Shown: positions 53,125-60,766 of the stretch, one piece after another
Layout: each line of letters opens with the position of its first letter
Numbering within the stretch: position 1 is the first letter of the stretch
From: Sulfurovum sp.
Lineage (GTDB): Bacteria > Campylobacterota > Campylobacteria > Campylobacterales > Sulfurovaceae
Direction of reading: 5' to 3'
NCBI GenBank assembly: GCA_027049035.1
Contig: JALTVI010000068.1
Location: 1 to 64,000 of the forward strand
Length of the DNA: 64,000 nt
The notes under the pieces: model-generated
The model's input: the letters and a program-made list of their open reading frames with translations, nothing else
What the model was told of the DNA's origin: nothing
Databases searched by the model: none
Translations under genes and position numbers: made by a program

Positions 53125-53475
53125 TTACTTGATTTTATGCATTATCAAGTCAGCTTGCTCACGCGTTAAACTTCGTTTGTCCTGTTCAATAATCAATTCA
53201 TTGTTATCGAGTTTAAAATAGAATACATCTTGTATGTGATGTTTCCCATGTGTGAAGGAAACAGAACAGTTTATGGGATCCCAGGTACATTCATTTTCTG
53301 AAGTGACTATTTTTTTCTTTTTTGTAAGGATGCACCTTCCATTTTTTTTGAAGGTCATCTCCACTTTACCGTCATCACTTTCCCATATACCTGCATAGTT
53401 ATATGGTTCATTTGCAGAAGATGGTGAAAGTATACTGAGTATCAGACCAAGAGTAAGAAATGTATGTTTTTTCAA
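53125..53475 (-). CDS. Small secreted protein of unknown function
   Basis: 116 residues starting at TTG. Signal peptide 'FLTLGLILSILSPSSA', mature part begins 'NEPYNYAGIWESDDGKVEMTF' with a 'NGRCILTKKKKIVTSENECTW' strand pair and two or three cysteines. The 'GxWESDDGKVEMTFKKNG' start resembles lipocalin-like or META-type small beta domains, but I make no assignment. The region is more AT-rich than its neighbours, so it may be a recent arrival. AAGGG lies before the TTG. Confidence 0.7.
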   Translation of the reverse strand: MKKHTFLTLGLILSILSPSSANEPYNYAGIWESDDGKVEMTFKKNGRCILTKKKKIVTSENECTWDPINCSVSFTHGKHHIQDVFYFKLDNNELIIEQDKRSLTREQADLIMHKIK

Positions 53476-53522
53476 TCAAGATCCCTTTGTATTATTGCTT
53501 GGAATGGGTAGTATTTTGTAGG

Positions 53523-53599
53523 TGGTGGGTCCTCCGAGACTCGAACTCGGGACCGCCCGGTTATGAGCCGGGAGCTCTAACCAACTGAGCTAAAGACCC
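53523..53599 (-). tRNA. tRNA with CAU anticodon (Met or Ile2)
   Basis: A complete cloverleaf read on the minus strand: acceptor GGGTCTT/AGGACCC, D arm with AGCTCAGTTGGTTAGAGCT, anticodon stem CCCGG/CCGGG around CTCATAA, and T arm with GTTCGAGTC. CCA is encoded. It has no initiator-type mismatch at position 1-72, so it is elongator Met or lysidine-modified Ile2. Its 5' base directly follows the rodA stop codon. Confidence 0.95.
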
Positions 53600-54748
53600 T
53601 TATTTGGGAGTGATTGCAGCTTTGGGCTGCATAGTAAGTTTTTCGTCGGAAGTATAACGACTGTAGTCTTTGAATGCAATTAAATTTTCCAAAATTCCGA
53701 AGATGACGGCAAAGATGATAAACGAGGTTCCGCCGTGGCTGAACATAGGCAGTGGCAGCCCTACAACGGGGGCAAGGCCGATGATCATGAAGATATTGAC
53801 CCCCATGTAGACAAAGAAAAGAAATGCCAGTCCCCCCGCAAAGGTTTTGATGTAGTAGTCGCGTTTGTATTTCCACGAGATGTAGAGCAGGTTGAGAATG
53901 AGCAGGATGTAGAGGCCGATGACGGTGACCATCCCTTTGAAGCCAAGACGCTCCCCAAGGTAGGCGAAGATGAAGTCGGTCGAGGAGACAGGCAGGAACT
54001 TCAGCTGTGTCTGCGTAGCATCCTCTTTGGGTTTGCCTTCCATACCGCCGCTTCCGATGGCGATGAGTGCCTGGCGCACCTGGTAGCTTGGTTTGTTGAG
54101 CATGTCGTGAATACGCTTCTTCTGGTAGGGCTTGAGACCTTTTTCATAGATAACAGGTGCACTGACGCCTGCAACAATGGCGATGGTCACCCAGATCTTC
54201 CAGTCTACACCGATGAGAAAGAGAATACCGTACCCGGTAATGAGCAGCACCAGTGCGGTTCCCAGGTCTGGCTCCTTGGCGATAACGAGAAAGGGAATGA
54301 CAATAATGAGTGAGAGTTTGATGAACTGAAAAAGCCCGTAGCCGCTCTCCGGTGGCGGCTTTTTGTGGATGAGGTAGGCAAGCATCATGATGACGTTGAC
54401 CTTGATGAATTCCGAGGGCTGGATGGTCACATGGATGCCCGGAAGTTCAATCCACCGTTTGGCACCTAGGATCGTTTTACCGACAAACTCCACTGCAATG
54501 AGCAGAGCAAGGTTGACAAGGTAGAAGAGCGGTGCGAACCACCACATGATACGACGCCACGGAATAACAACAGCTACGGAGAAGGCAACGAATGCGATGA
54601 AGTAGTAGATCATCTGTTTGTTGAAGAGGTGGCGGTTGATCTCATAGACAAGGTAGGAGGAGATGGCAAAAATGGGGATGAGCTGGAGTATCAACAGATA
54701 GCTGAAGTGCTTGAAGATACGTTTGTCGATATCAAGCCAAGAGTCCAT
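53600..54748 (-). CDS. rodA: Rod-shape SEDS protein RodA
   Basis: Peptidoglycan glycosyltransferase of the elongasome. 382 residues, about ten helices, with SEDS blocks 'LGAKRWIELPGIHVTIQPSE', 'IAKEPDLGTALVLLITGYGI' and 'GLPLPMFSHGGTSFI'. The assignment to RodA over FtsW is from 'KEPDLGTAL' and the C-terminal segment. The tRNA gene begins at the next base after its stop codon. Divergent from pgeF. Confidence 0.94.
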   Translation of the reverse strand: MDSWLDIDKRIFKHFSYLLILQLIPIFAISSYLVYEINRHLFNKQMIYYFIAFVAFSVAVVIPWRRIMWWFAPLFYLVNLALLIAVEFVGKTILGAKRWIELPGIHVTIQPSEFIKVNVIMMLAYLIHKKPPPESGYGLFQFIKLSLIIVIPFLVIAKEPDLGTALVLLITGYGILFLIGVDWKIWVTIAIVAGVSAPVIYEKGLKPYQKKRIHDMLNKPSYQVRQALIAIGSGGMEGKPKEDATQTQLKFLPVSSTDFIFAYLGERLGFKGMVTVIGLYILLILNLLYISWKYKRDYYIKTFAGGLAFLFFVYMGVNIFMIIGLAPVVGLPLPMFSHGGTSFIIFAVIFGILENLIAFKDYSRYTSDEKLTMQPKAAITPK

Positions 54749-54779
54749 GCGTCTATTCCCCGTTAAACTAAATTAGCGT

Positions 54780-54785
54780 ATTATA
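54780..54785 (-). promoter_or_regulatory. Probable -10 box for rodA
   Basis: On the minus strand ATATAATAC, 32 bp before the rodA ATG in the 62-bp divergent gap. No -35. Confidence 0.4.
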
Positions 54786-54810
54786 TCGTAAAGTAATAAG
54801 AGGGGAAAGT

Positions 54811-55584
54811 ATGGAGCCGTTCTTCCGTTTTGAAAATCTGGGCCGACAGCCGGGGTGTCTGCATGGTGTTACGATGAAGAGCCAGAGCCATCCGCTGGGC
54901 TTCTCTATGGCGCTGCATACGGGTGAGCCAAAAGAGGCGGTTGTATCCAACCGAAAAGTGGTTGAAGCACTTTTTGAAAAGAAAGAGGTGTGCTACTTTG
55001 TGCTTGCCAACCAGACACACAGTGACCATGTCCATGTGGTAAAGGAGCCCAATACCAAAGGCTGGGAGAGCCTTGAGAGTGCCGTTGCAGACTGTGATGC
55101 ACTTGTAACAAACCTGAAAAGCGTTGTGCTTGGTGTTTTGACAGCTGACTGCGTACCGGTTTTGCTCTATGATCCGCAGAGTGAAGCGGTTGCCGCCATA
55201 CACGCAGGATGGAAAGGTACCAAAGCCAATATCGTACTAAAAACTGTGCAGAGGATGCAGCATGAGTTTGGCACAAAACCGGAGAACATTATTGCAGGTA
55301 TCGCACCCTCCATTGGGCAGTGCTGCTACGAAGTGGGAGAGGATGTCGCATCGCACTTTATTGAGATGCCGGAAGTGCTGCAGCATAAAGGCAACGGCAA
55401 AGCTATGCTGGACCTTCCTTTGGCAAACAAAGTGCAGTTAATGCAAGCCGGTATTACTGAAGAGAATATTGAAATGAGTGGCATCTGCACCGCATGTGAT
55501 GTGGAACATTTTTTCTCTTACCGGAAAGAGAACGGATGCAACGGGAGGTTTATGAGTCTTATAGGAATGCAATTGGATATGTAG
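54811..55584 (+). CDS. pgeF: Peptidoglycan editing factor PgeF (laccase-domain, YfiH)
   Basis: Cytosolic enzyme that keeps wrong amino acids out of the peptidoglycan stem. 257 residues with the Cys/His zinc-type site: 'ANQTHSDHVHVV', 'GVLTADCVPVLLYDP', 'AAIHAGWKGTKANIVLKTVQ' and 'GIAPSIGQCCYEVGEDV'. The neighbour rodA also serves wall synthesis. Stop codon lies in the first palindrome of a downstream repeat. Confidence 0.94.
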   Translation: MEPFFRFENLGRQPGCLHGVTMKSQSHPLGFSMALHTGEPKEAVVSNRKVVEALFEKKEVCYFVLANQTHSDHVHVVKEPNTKGWESLESAVADCDALVTNLKSVVLGVLTADCVPVLLYDPQSEAVAAIHAGWKGTKANIVLKTVQRMQHEFGTKPENIIAGIAPSIGQCCYEVGEDVASHFIEMPEVLQHKGNGKAMLDLPLANKVQLMQAGITEENIEMSGICTACDVEHFFSYRKENGCNGRFMSLIGMQLDM

Positions 55585-55674
55585 GGTGCGTATTCACGCA
55601 CCTTTTAAAAGAGCTTTTGGAAAATATTAAATTTTGTATCGTAATTTACGTGGTGCATGGTTACGCACCCTACA
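55580..55674. repeat. GTAGGGTGCGT inverted-repeat element
   Basis: TGTAGGGTGCGT at the left and ACGCACCCTACA at the right form perfect 12-bp arms. Each end is also a small palindrome on its own (GGTGCGT-ATTC-ACGCACC). It fills the gap between convergent pgeF and the DUF2461 gene and overlaps the pgeF stop codon. Similar TAGGGTGCG..CGCACC palindromes are common in many bacterial genomes. Confidence 0.85.
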
Positions 55675-55680
55675 TGGTTG

Positions 55681-56388
55681 TTACCTGAAAACATCAAGCT
55701 CCGTATCACATGTCAGCGTCAATTCATAGACCCACTGCTGAAGGTCGAACATCTCTTCGTATATTTTGAAATTTCTGTCGATGATCGCTTCGGAGTGGAA
55801 GGTATTGTCCGGCGGGAAGGTGGTGTAGGCGTAGACGGCTCCCATTTTGTAGAGGTAGCTATGCTCATCATCACCATCACACCCTCTTGGGAACTTCTTG
55901 TATTTTGGTTCGGGTAGCTGGTAGCCTTTTTCTTTCAGTGCTTCAAGAATGGCGTGAAGTTCCTGACGGCGTGCGTCGGTTTGGATGTAGGCCCGGTAAG
56001 CTTTGAGCAGGGTGGGTTTGAAGTTGCGAATGCCCGTGGCGACAAAGACTTCGTTTGGGTCGTAGTGCATATAGAAACTGCTGCTTTGCATCCGGTGCCC
56101 GCTGCCCTGCCACATGATGATGCCAATGCGTGTCTTGATGGGGTCGTCAAGGTGGAAGCGTGCGTCACGGTAGATACGAAAGAGTGAGCGGTTGGTTTTT
56201 GGTTCGGCATGTATGGTGGGAACGAGTATCTGCAAGTGTTCACCCATCTCTTCAACGTAGGCTTTGTTGGGTGCGACAATGTAACGCTCATACTCCTCTC
56301 TGTGGGCATCGAGCCACTCTTTGGAGTTGTTGGCAATGATTTGCGAGAGGAACTGTAACCCCTCTTTGGGAAAACCGTTGAAAGACAC
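55681..56388 (-). CDS. DUF2461 family protein
   Basis: 235 residues starting at GTG. Family words: 'FNGFPKEGLQFLSQIIANNS', 'LFRIYRDARFHLDDPIKTRI' and 'FYMHYDPNEVFVATGI'. Function is unknown. The GTG follows the upstream stop at once (TAAGTG) with AAAGGAG before it, so it is coupled to the ElyC-like gene. Confidence 0.88.
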   Translation of the reverse strand: MSFNGFPKEGLQFLSQIIANNSKEWLDAHREEYERYIVAPNKAYVEEMGEHLQILVPTIHAEPKTNRSLFRIYRDARFHLDDPIKTRIGIIMWQGSGHRMQSSSFYMHYDPNEVFVATGIRNFKPTLLKAYRAYIQTDARRQELHAILEALKEKGYQLPEPKYKKFPRGCDGDDEHSYLYKMGAVYAYTTFPPDNTFHSEAIIDRNFKIYEEMFDLQQWVYELTLTCDTELDVFR

Positions 56389-57150
56389 TTAGACTCCTTT
56401 TATCTTTTGCCAGAGTATGCCAAGATACTCATGGAATGCAATGGTCGACTTTTTAAGTGCATTGGCTGAGAAAATTTCAAAATAGTGAGGGTGTGTCAGG
56501 CTTGAGAGATGGTATGTCGGGGCAGGGTAGGGGTGCAGCCCCTCTTGTTGAAACCAGCCAATCGCGCGTGGCAGATGGTAGGCAGAGGAGACCAGGGCGA
56601 GCGGTGCTTTTCCTGCTATGAGCTTGGCTGCTTCGGCTTCATCCTGTGTATCCTGTGCGCCGGGAACAAGAAGTATATCCTTTGGGGGAATGCCCAAAGC
56701 GATAGCGAGCTGCTGTTCCATTCTGGCATGGGTTGTCGGATCATTGAGACCTTTATAGCCTGAAACAATGAGTCTGGTACGGTCATTCAATGCATGGTAG
56801 AGGCGGATGCCCTCACTGAGCCGTACCACAGACTCGGGAACCACCTGTGAGGTCAAAGGAAGCGTTGCATCGGTGTGGTGACCACCGCCAAGCACATAGA
56901 TGTAGCGGGTCTCTTTTGGTGGTTGCAGCAGTGCCGGGTAACGGTGTTCGATGGGGTAAAGCAGCAGGTTGGCAAAAGGGTCATAGGAGAGTAGAAAAAG
57001 CCATCCCAGACCGGCAAGTACCATTTTTTTGCCTGTTTTGGCTTTGTTACGGTAGAGCAGCCAAAGCCCCATAGTGATAATGAGTACACCAAGAGGAAGG
57101 GGCATCAGAAAGGTCGAGATGAACTTCTTCAGCAAAAAAGCGGCGTTCAA
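56389..57150 (-). CDS. ElyC/SanA/YdcF-family membrane protein
   Basis: 253 residues, TTG start. Two N-terminal helices ('MPLPLGVLIITMGLWLLY', 'MVLAGLGWLFLLSYDPFANL') and a DUF218 domain with 'YIYVLGGGHHTD', 'LIVSGYKGLNDPTTHA' and 'VPGAQDTQDEAEAAKLIAG'. This is the ElyC arrangement; E. coli ElyC affects peptidoglycan precursor handling at low temperature. It lies two bases after the dehydrogenase gene. Confidence 0.88.
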   Translation of the reverse strand: MNAAFLLKKFISTFLMPLPLGVLIITMGLWLLYRNKAKTGKKMVLAGLGWLFLLSYDPFANLLLYPIEHRYPALLQPPKETRYIYVLGGGHHTDATLPLTSQVVPESVVRLSEGIRLYHALNDRTRLIVSGYKGLNDPTTHARMEQQLAIALGIPPKDILLVPGAQDTQDEAEAAKLIAGKAPLALVSSAYHLPRAIGWFQQEGLHPYPAPTYHLSSLTHPHYFEIFSANALKKSTIAFHEYLGILWQKIKGV

Positions 57151-57152
57151 GT

Positions 57153-58376
57153 TTAGTTCTCTTTCACTTCCAGCGTCGCATCGGCGTCAAGCTCCATCAC
57201 TTTCCACGGCAGTCCCTGTATATTGAGCTCCTCCATGAACGGGTCCGGGTCGAACTCTTCCATGTTGTGTACCCCCTCTTCGTACCACCTCTTCTCAAGC
57301 ATCAGTTTTGCACCGATCATCGCCGGTACGCCTGTGGTGTAGCTGACCGCCTGGCTCATCACCTCTTCGTAGCACTTCTCATGGTCGCTGACCTGGTAGA
57401 TGTAAACCGTTTTGGGCTCACCGTTTTTGATACCCTTGACAAAGACACCGATGTTGGTCTTGCCTTTGGTGCGGGGACCAAGACTGGCAGGGTCTGGCAG
57501 CAGGGTTTTGAGAAACTCGATGGGGATGATTTTCTGCCCCTGATGCTCGACCGGTTCGATGCCGAGCATACCGACATTCTCCAGTACTTTCATATGGGTC
57601 AGGTAGCTCTCGCCAAAGGTCATAAAGAAGCGGATGCGTTTGAGGTGCGGAATGTTCTTCACCAGTGATTCCATCTCTTCGTGGTAGAGGAGGTAGCTGT
57701 CTTTTGGACCCACTTCCGGGTAGTCCCACACCTGTTTGATCTCCATCGGTTCAGTCTCTATCCACTCACCGTTTTCCCAATATCTTCCTTTGGCACTCAC
57801 TTCACGCAGGTTGATTTCGGGGTTGAAGTTGGTCGCAAAGGGGTAGCCGTGGTCACCGGCGTTGCAGTCGAGGATGTCGATGGTGTGGATCTCGTCAAAG
57901 TAGTGCTTCTGTGCATAGGCGACAAAGACGTTGGTCACTCCGGGGTCGAACCCGCTGCCGAGCAGTCCCATGATGTGCTGCTCTCTAAAGAGCTGATCGC
58001 GTGCCCATTGCTCTTTGTATTCGAACTTCGCCTCATCGGGGTGTTCGTAGTTGGCAGTGTCGAGGTAATCCACCTGGCACGCCGCACAGGCATCCATGAT
58101 GGTGAGGTCCTGATAGGGGAGTGCGACATTGATGACGATATCCGCTTCAGTCTCTCTGATAAGCGTAACGAGCTCCTCAACACTGTCTGCATCGACTTGT
58201 GCAGTATTGATGGTAACACCTGTTTTTGCCTTGACATTTTCGGCGATGGCGTCGCACTTGCTTTTGGTACGGCTGGCAAGGGTGATTTCTCCGAATGTGT
58301 CGGCATTCATCGCACACTTGAAGGCGACAACATTTCCAACACCGCCGGCACCGATGATGAGGGTTTTGTTTGACAT
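57153..58376 (-). CDS. Carboxynorspermidine / carboxyspermidine dehydrogenase (saccharopine dehydrogenase family)
   Basis: Joins diaminopropane or putrescine to aspartate semialdehyde with NADPH. NspC (12.4 kb) then decarboxylates the product. 407 residues: Rossmann start 'LIIGAGGVGNVVAFKCAMN', 'DADIVINVALPYQDL'-like 'EADIVINVALPYQDLTIMDA', 'LGSGFDPGVTNVFVAYAQ', and 'VSYTTGVPAMIGAKLMLEKR'. The presence of nspC argues for this role over lysine metabolism. Confidence 0.88.
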   Translation of the reverse strand: MSNKTLIIGAGGVGNVVAFKCAMNADTFGEITLASRTKSKCDAIAENVKAKTGVTINTAQVDADSVEELVTLIRETEADIVINVALPYQDLTIMDACAACQVDYLDTANYEHPDEAKFEYKEQWARDQLFREQHIMGLLGSGFDPGVTNVFVAYAQKHYFDEIHTIDILDCNAGDHGYPFATNFNPEINLREVSAKGRYWENGEWIETEPMEIKQVWDYPEVGPKDSYLLYHEEMESLVKNIPHLKRIRFFMTFGESYLTHMKVLENVGMLGIEPVEHQGQKIIPIEFLKTLLPDPASLGPRTKGKTNIGVFVKGIKNGEPKTVYIYQVSDHEKCYEEVMSQAVSYTTGVPAMIGAKLMLEKRWYEEGVHNMEEFDPDPFMEELNIQGLPWKVMELDADATLEVKEN

Positions 58377-58441
58377 GGCTGCTCCTTAAAATAACAAGGT
58401 TGAAAACTGTTGGGCTATTGTAGCACAATCTGTTTGCACGG

Positions 58442-58470
58442 TTGCTTTTTGAGAATAGCTATGTTATAGT
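58442..58470 (+). promoter_or_regulatory. vapBC promoter and operator
   Basis: TTGCTT, 17 bp, TATAGT, followed by GTATACACATAGATATAC, an inverted repeat that probably binds the VapBC complex. Confidence 0.6.
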
Positions 58471-58500
58471 ATACACATAGATATACACAAAGGAGTGAGT

Positions 58501-58710
58501 ATGAGAACCAATATTGTCATTGATGACCAGCTGCTTGAAGAGGCGTTTCGCTACTCCAACTTGAAGACAAAGAAAGAGCTTGTCAACCTTGCTCTAAAGG
58601 AGTTTGTGGAGAATGCGAAGAAGCTTTCCCTGATGGAGCTGAAAGGGAAGATTGCCTTTGATGATACATACGATTACAAAGAGGCAAGGAGAGGACATGT
58701 ATCTGATTGA
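58501..58710 (+). CDS. vapB: VapB-type antitoxin
   Basis: 69 residues. Ribbon-helix-helix type start 'MRTNIVIDDQLLEEAFRYSN', then 'KTKKELVNLALKEFVENAKK' and an acidic tail. The ATG at 58501 follows AAAGGAG; the ORF-track GTG at 58495 overlaps that site. It overlaps vapC by 14 bp. Confidence 0.93.
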   Translation: MRTNIVIDDQLLEEAFRYSNLKTKKELVNLALKEFVENAKKLSLMELKGKIAFDDTYDYKEARRGHVSD

Positions 58711-59086
58711 TACATCCGTTCTAATCGATTTCTTCAAAGGGAAAGAGACAAAGCAAACCAAGAAACTTGAAAACATACTGCTTCACAAGATCCCTTTTGG
58801 TATTTCGGCACTGACCTATCAGGAGTTGCTGCAGGGAGCAAAAGATAGAAGAGAGTATGAAATATTGCGAAAATATCTCACTACCCAGAAGATATACTAT
58901 CCCGGGTTTGAAACATACGATGCGGCAGCAGATCTTTTTTTTAGCTGTCGCAAAAAGGGTATCACCATTCGAAGCAGTATTGATGCACTCATTGCCGCTA
59001 CGGCCATTGAGAATGATTTGATTCTACTTTGCAGTGACAGGGACTTTGCATATATTGCAAAGGTAGTGGCATTAAAAGTGGAATAG
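58697..59086 (+). CDS. vapC: VapC-type PIN ribonuclease toxin
   Basis: 129 residues beginning 'MYLIDTSVLIDFFKGKET'. PIN-domain acidic residues are at D5, in 'ALTYQELLQGAKD', in 'SIDALIAATAIEN', and in the late 'LCSDRDFAYIA'. All catalytic positions appear intact, so the toxin is probably active. Chosen start gives the usual overlap with vapB. Confidence 0.94.
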   Translation: MYLIDTSVLIDFFKGKETKQTKKLENILLHKIPFGISALTYQELLQGAKDRREYEILRKYLTTQKIYYPGFETYDAAADLFFSCRKKGITIRSSIDALIAATAIENDLILLCSDRDFAYIAKVVALKVE

Positions 59087-59152
59087 TGCGATTCACTGGT
59101 ACACCAGTATGTTACAGAGAAGCTGAAACCCACATTGTGACAGTGTGGTTCG

Positions 59153-60070
59153 CTAATTCGTATAAAGTGGAACAACCCACATTGTAAAGAGAAACAGTAC
59201 GGGAATGAAAAGCAGCGTACTTAGCAAAATAAGCGCAGTGACATCCTGCGGGCGGCAGTCGTAGAGTGAGGCGAGGTTGATGTTGGCGACGGCAAGCGGG
59301 GTTGTCATCTCCATCAAAACGACAGCTTGCACAAAGAGAGGCAGGTCGGTCAGCGAGAGGATGAGCGCGCTGAAAAAGGGAACGAAGAGAAACTTCTGGC
59401 TGAGTGTACCGGCAAAGAGTTTGGGGTGGACTTCGCGGATCTTGATACCGTAGAGAAAGGTACCCAGCAGAAAGAGCTGTAGCACGATGCCGGCATAGGC
59501 ACCCATTTTGAAAAACTCCAGAATCTCTGCGGGCAGTGATACCTGTGTGAGGTTGAGTACCATTGCAATAGCCGAAGCGGGGATGATGGGGATCTTGATG
59601 ATGTTTAGAAGTGAAGTTCTGACATCGAAACTGCCGCGTGAGTAGATGTAGGCTCCCAGCACATAGACCACCACCACATTGGCGAGGTTGATGAGCGTCG
59701 TGTAGATGACGCTCTGCTCCCCAAAGAGGGCGATGCCAAGCGGGATGCCGATGTTGCCGGTGTTGCCCACAAAGCCGGCAATGGAGAAGATGGAGCGCTT
59801 TTTGGGGTCGTTGAAGATGAGTTTAGCAATAAAAATAGATGGAATGAGCAGAATGAAGATGATACCAAAGTAGATACCTACGACACTGAAGTGCTCCCAG
59901 TGCAGCTTTGCCGTACTGAACCCCCAGACACTCACAAAGGGCTGCATGAAGTAGACTGACATCAGCGTAAGGGTCTTTGGGTCCATCTGTGTTTTGAAGA
60001 GACGTTTGGCTGTGTAGCCAAGGGCGATGAAGACATAGACAAAGAGAATGGAGAGGAGTGTATTTATCAT
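59153..60070 (-). CDS. AEC family transporter
   Basis: 305 residues, about ten helices, of the auxin-efflux-carrier / malonate-type family: 'LTLMSVYFMQPFVSVWGF', 'SIAGFVGNTGNIGIPLGIAL' (the conserved N-G-N crossing region) and 'VVLMEMTTPLAVANINLASL'. Family members move organic acids or amino acids; substrate not readable. Confidence 0.9.
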   Translation of the reverse strand: MINTLLSILFVYVFIALGYTAKRLFKTQMDPKTLTLMSVYFMQPFVSVWGFSTAKLHWEHFSVVGIYFGIIFILLIPSIFIAKLIFNDPKKRSIFSIAGFVGNTGNIGIPLGIALFGEQSVIYTTLINLANVVVVYVLGAYIYSRGSFDVRTSLLNIIKIPIIPASAIAMVLNLTQVSLPAEILEFFKMGAYAGIVLQLFLLGTFLYGIKIREVHPKLFAGTLSQKFLFVPFFSALILSLTDLPLFVQAVVLMEMTTPLAVANINLASLYDCRPQDVTALILLSTLLFIPVLFLFTMWVVPLYTN

Positions 60071-60092
60071 AGGCGGTATTATAGCAGAGGTT

Positions 60093-60146
60093 CAGTGATA
60101 GTGGGGAGTGATAGTGATAGTGAAAAGTGATAGTGATAGTGATAGA
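60093..60146. repeat. Short imperfect tandem array of AGTGAT
   Basis: About seven AGTGAT units in three clusters (TAGTGATAGTGA) separated by GGGG and AAA. It lies in the gap between the divergent AEC transporter and DedA genes. Confidence 0.8.
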
Positions 60147-60208
60147 GGGGGGAGGGGCTGTGTTAGTGAAGTTTTGGTAAGATACCCCATTCTATTCGAG
60201 GTTGGATT

Positions 60209-60763
60209 ATGGACTTTTCTTCACTGGAGACCTGGGGATATCTGGCGGTGGCCTTTTTCTCGTTTGGCGGCTCCTTTTTCATCGTTGCAGCAGCAGGGGT
60301 CTTCTCCTATATGGGGCATATGGACCTGGCGACGGCACTGGTGGTCGCGGCAGTTGCAAACTTTATGGGCGACAACTTTCTTTTTTACCTTGGCAAGTAC
60401 CAGAAAAAAGAGGTAATGCCGTACTTCAAAAAGCACAAGCGCAAGCTGGCGCTGGCGACACTGATTATGCGAAAGTACGGTGTGCTGGCGATCTTCATAC
60501 AGAAGTTCATTTACGGGGTCAAGACACTGGTGCCCATCTCTATGGCGCTCTCCAAATATGATTTCAGAAAGTTTGTCTTTTTCAACTTCTTCGCGTCGAT
60601 CGTTTTTGTCTGTGTGATCGGGCTGAGTGCCTACTTTGCGAGTGAAACGATCATTTCGATGTTCGAGGGGCTCAAGCACCGCCCGTGGCTGGCACCGCTC
60701 TTTGCCGTTGCGGTACTGGGCACGCTGTGGTATGTGATGACACGCTTTACAAAAAAGCGCTGA
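60209..60763 (+). CDS. DedA family membrane protein
   Basis: 184 residues. SNARE-associated/DedA plan with 'FMGDNFLFYLGKYQKKE', an amphipathic 'ALATLIMRKYGVLAIFIQKF' and conserved Arg/Lys before 'FVFFNFFASIVFVCVIGL'. DedA proteins flip undecaprenyl phosphate or other lipids. A bit shorter than usual (200-220). Stops 3 bp before the convergent patatin gene. Confidence 0.88.
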   Translation: MDFSSLETWGYLAVAFFSFGGSFFIVAAAGVFSYMGHMDLATALVVAAVANFMGDNFLFYLGKYQKKEVMPYFKKHKRKLALATLIMRKYGVLAIFIQKFIYGVKTLVPISMALSKYDFRKFVFFNFFASIVFVCVIGLSAYFASETIISMFEGLKHRPWLAPLFAVAVLGTLWYVMTRFTKKR

Positions 60764-60766
60764 GTT

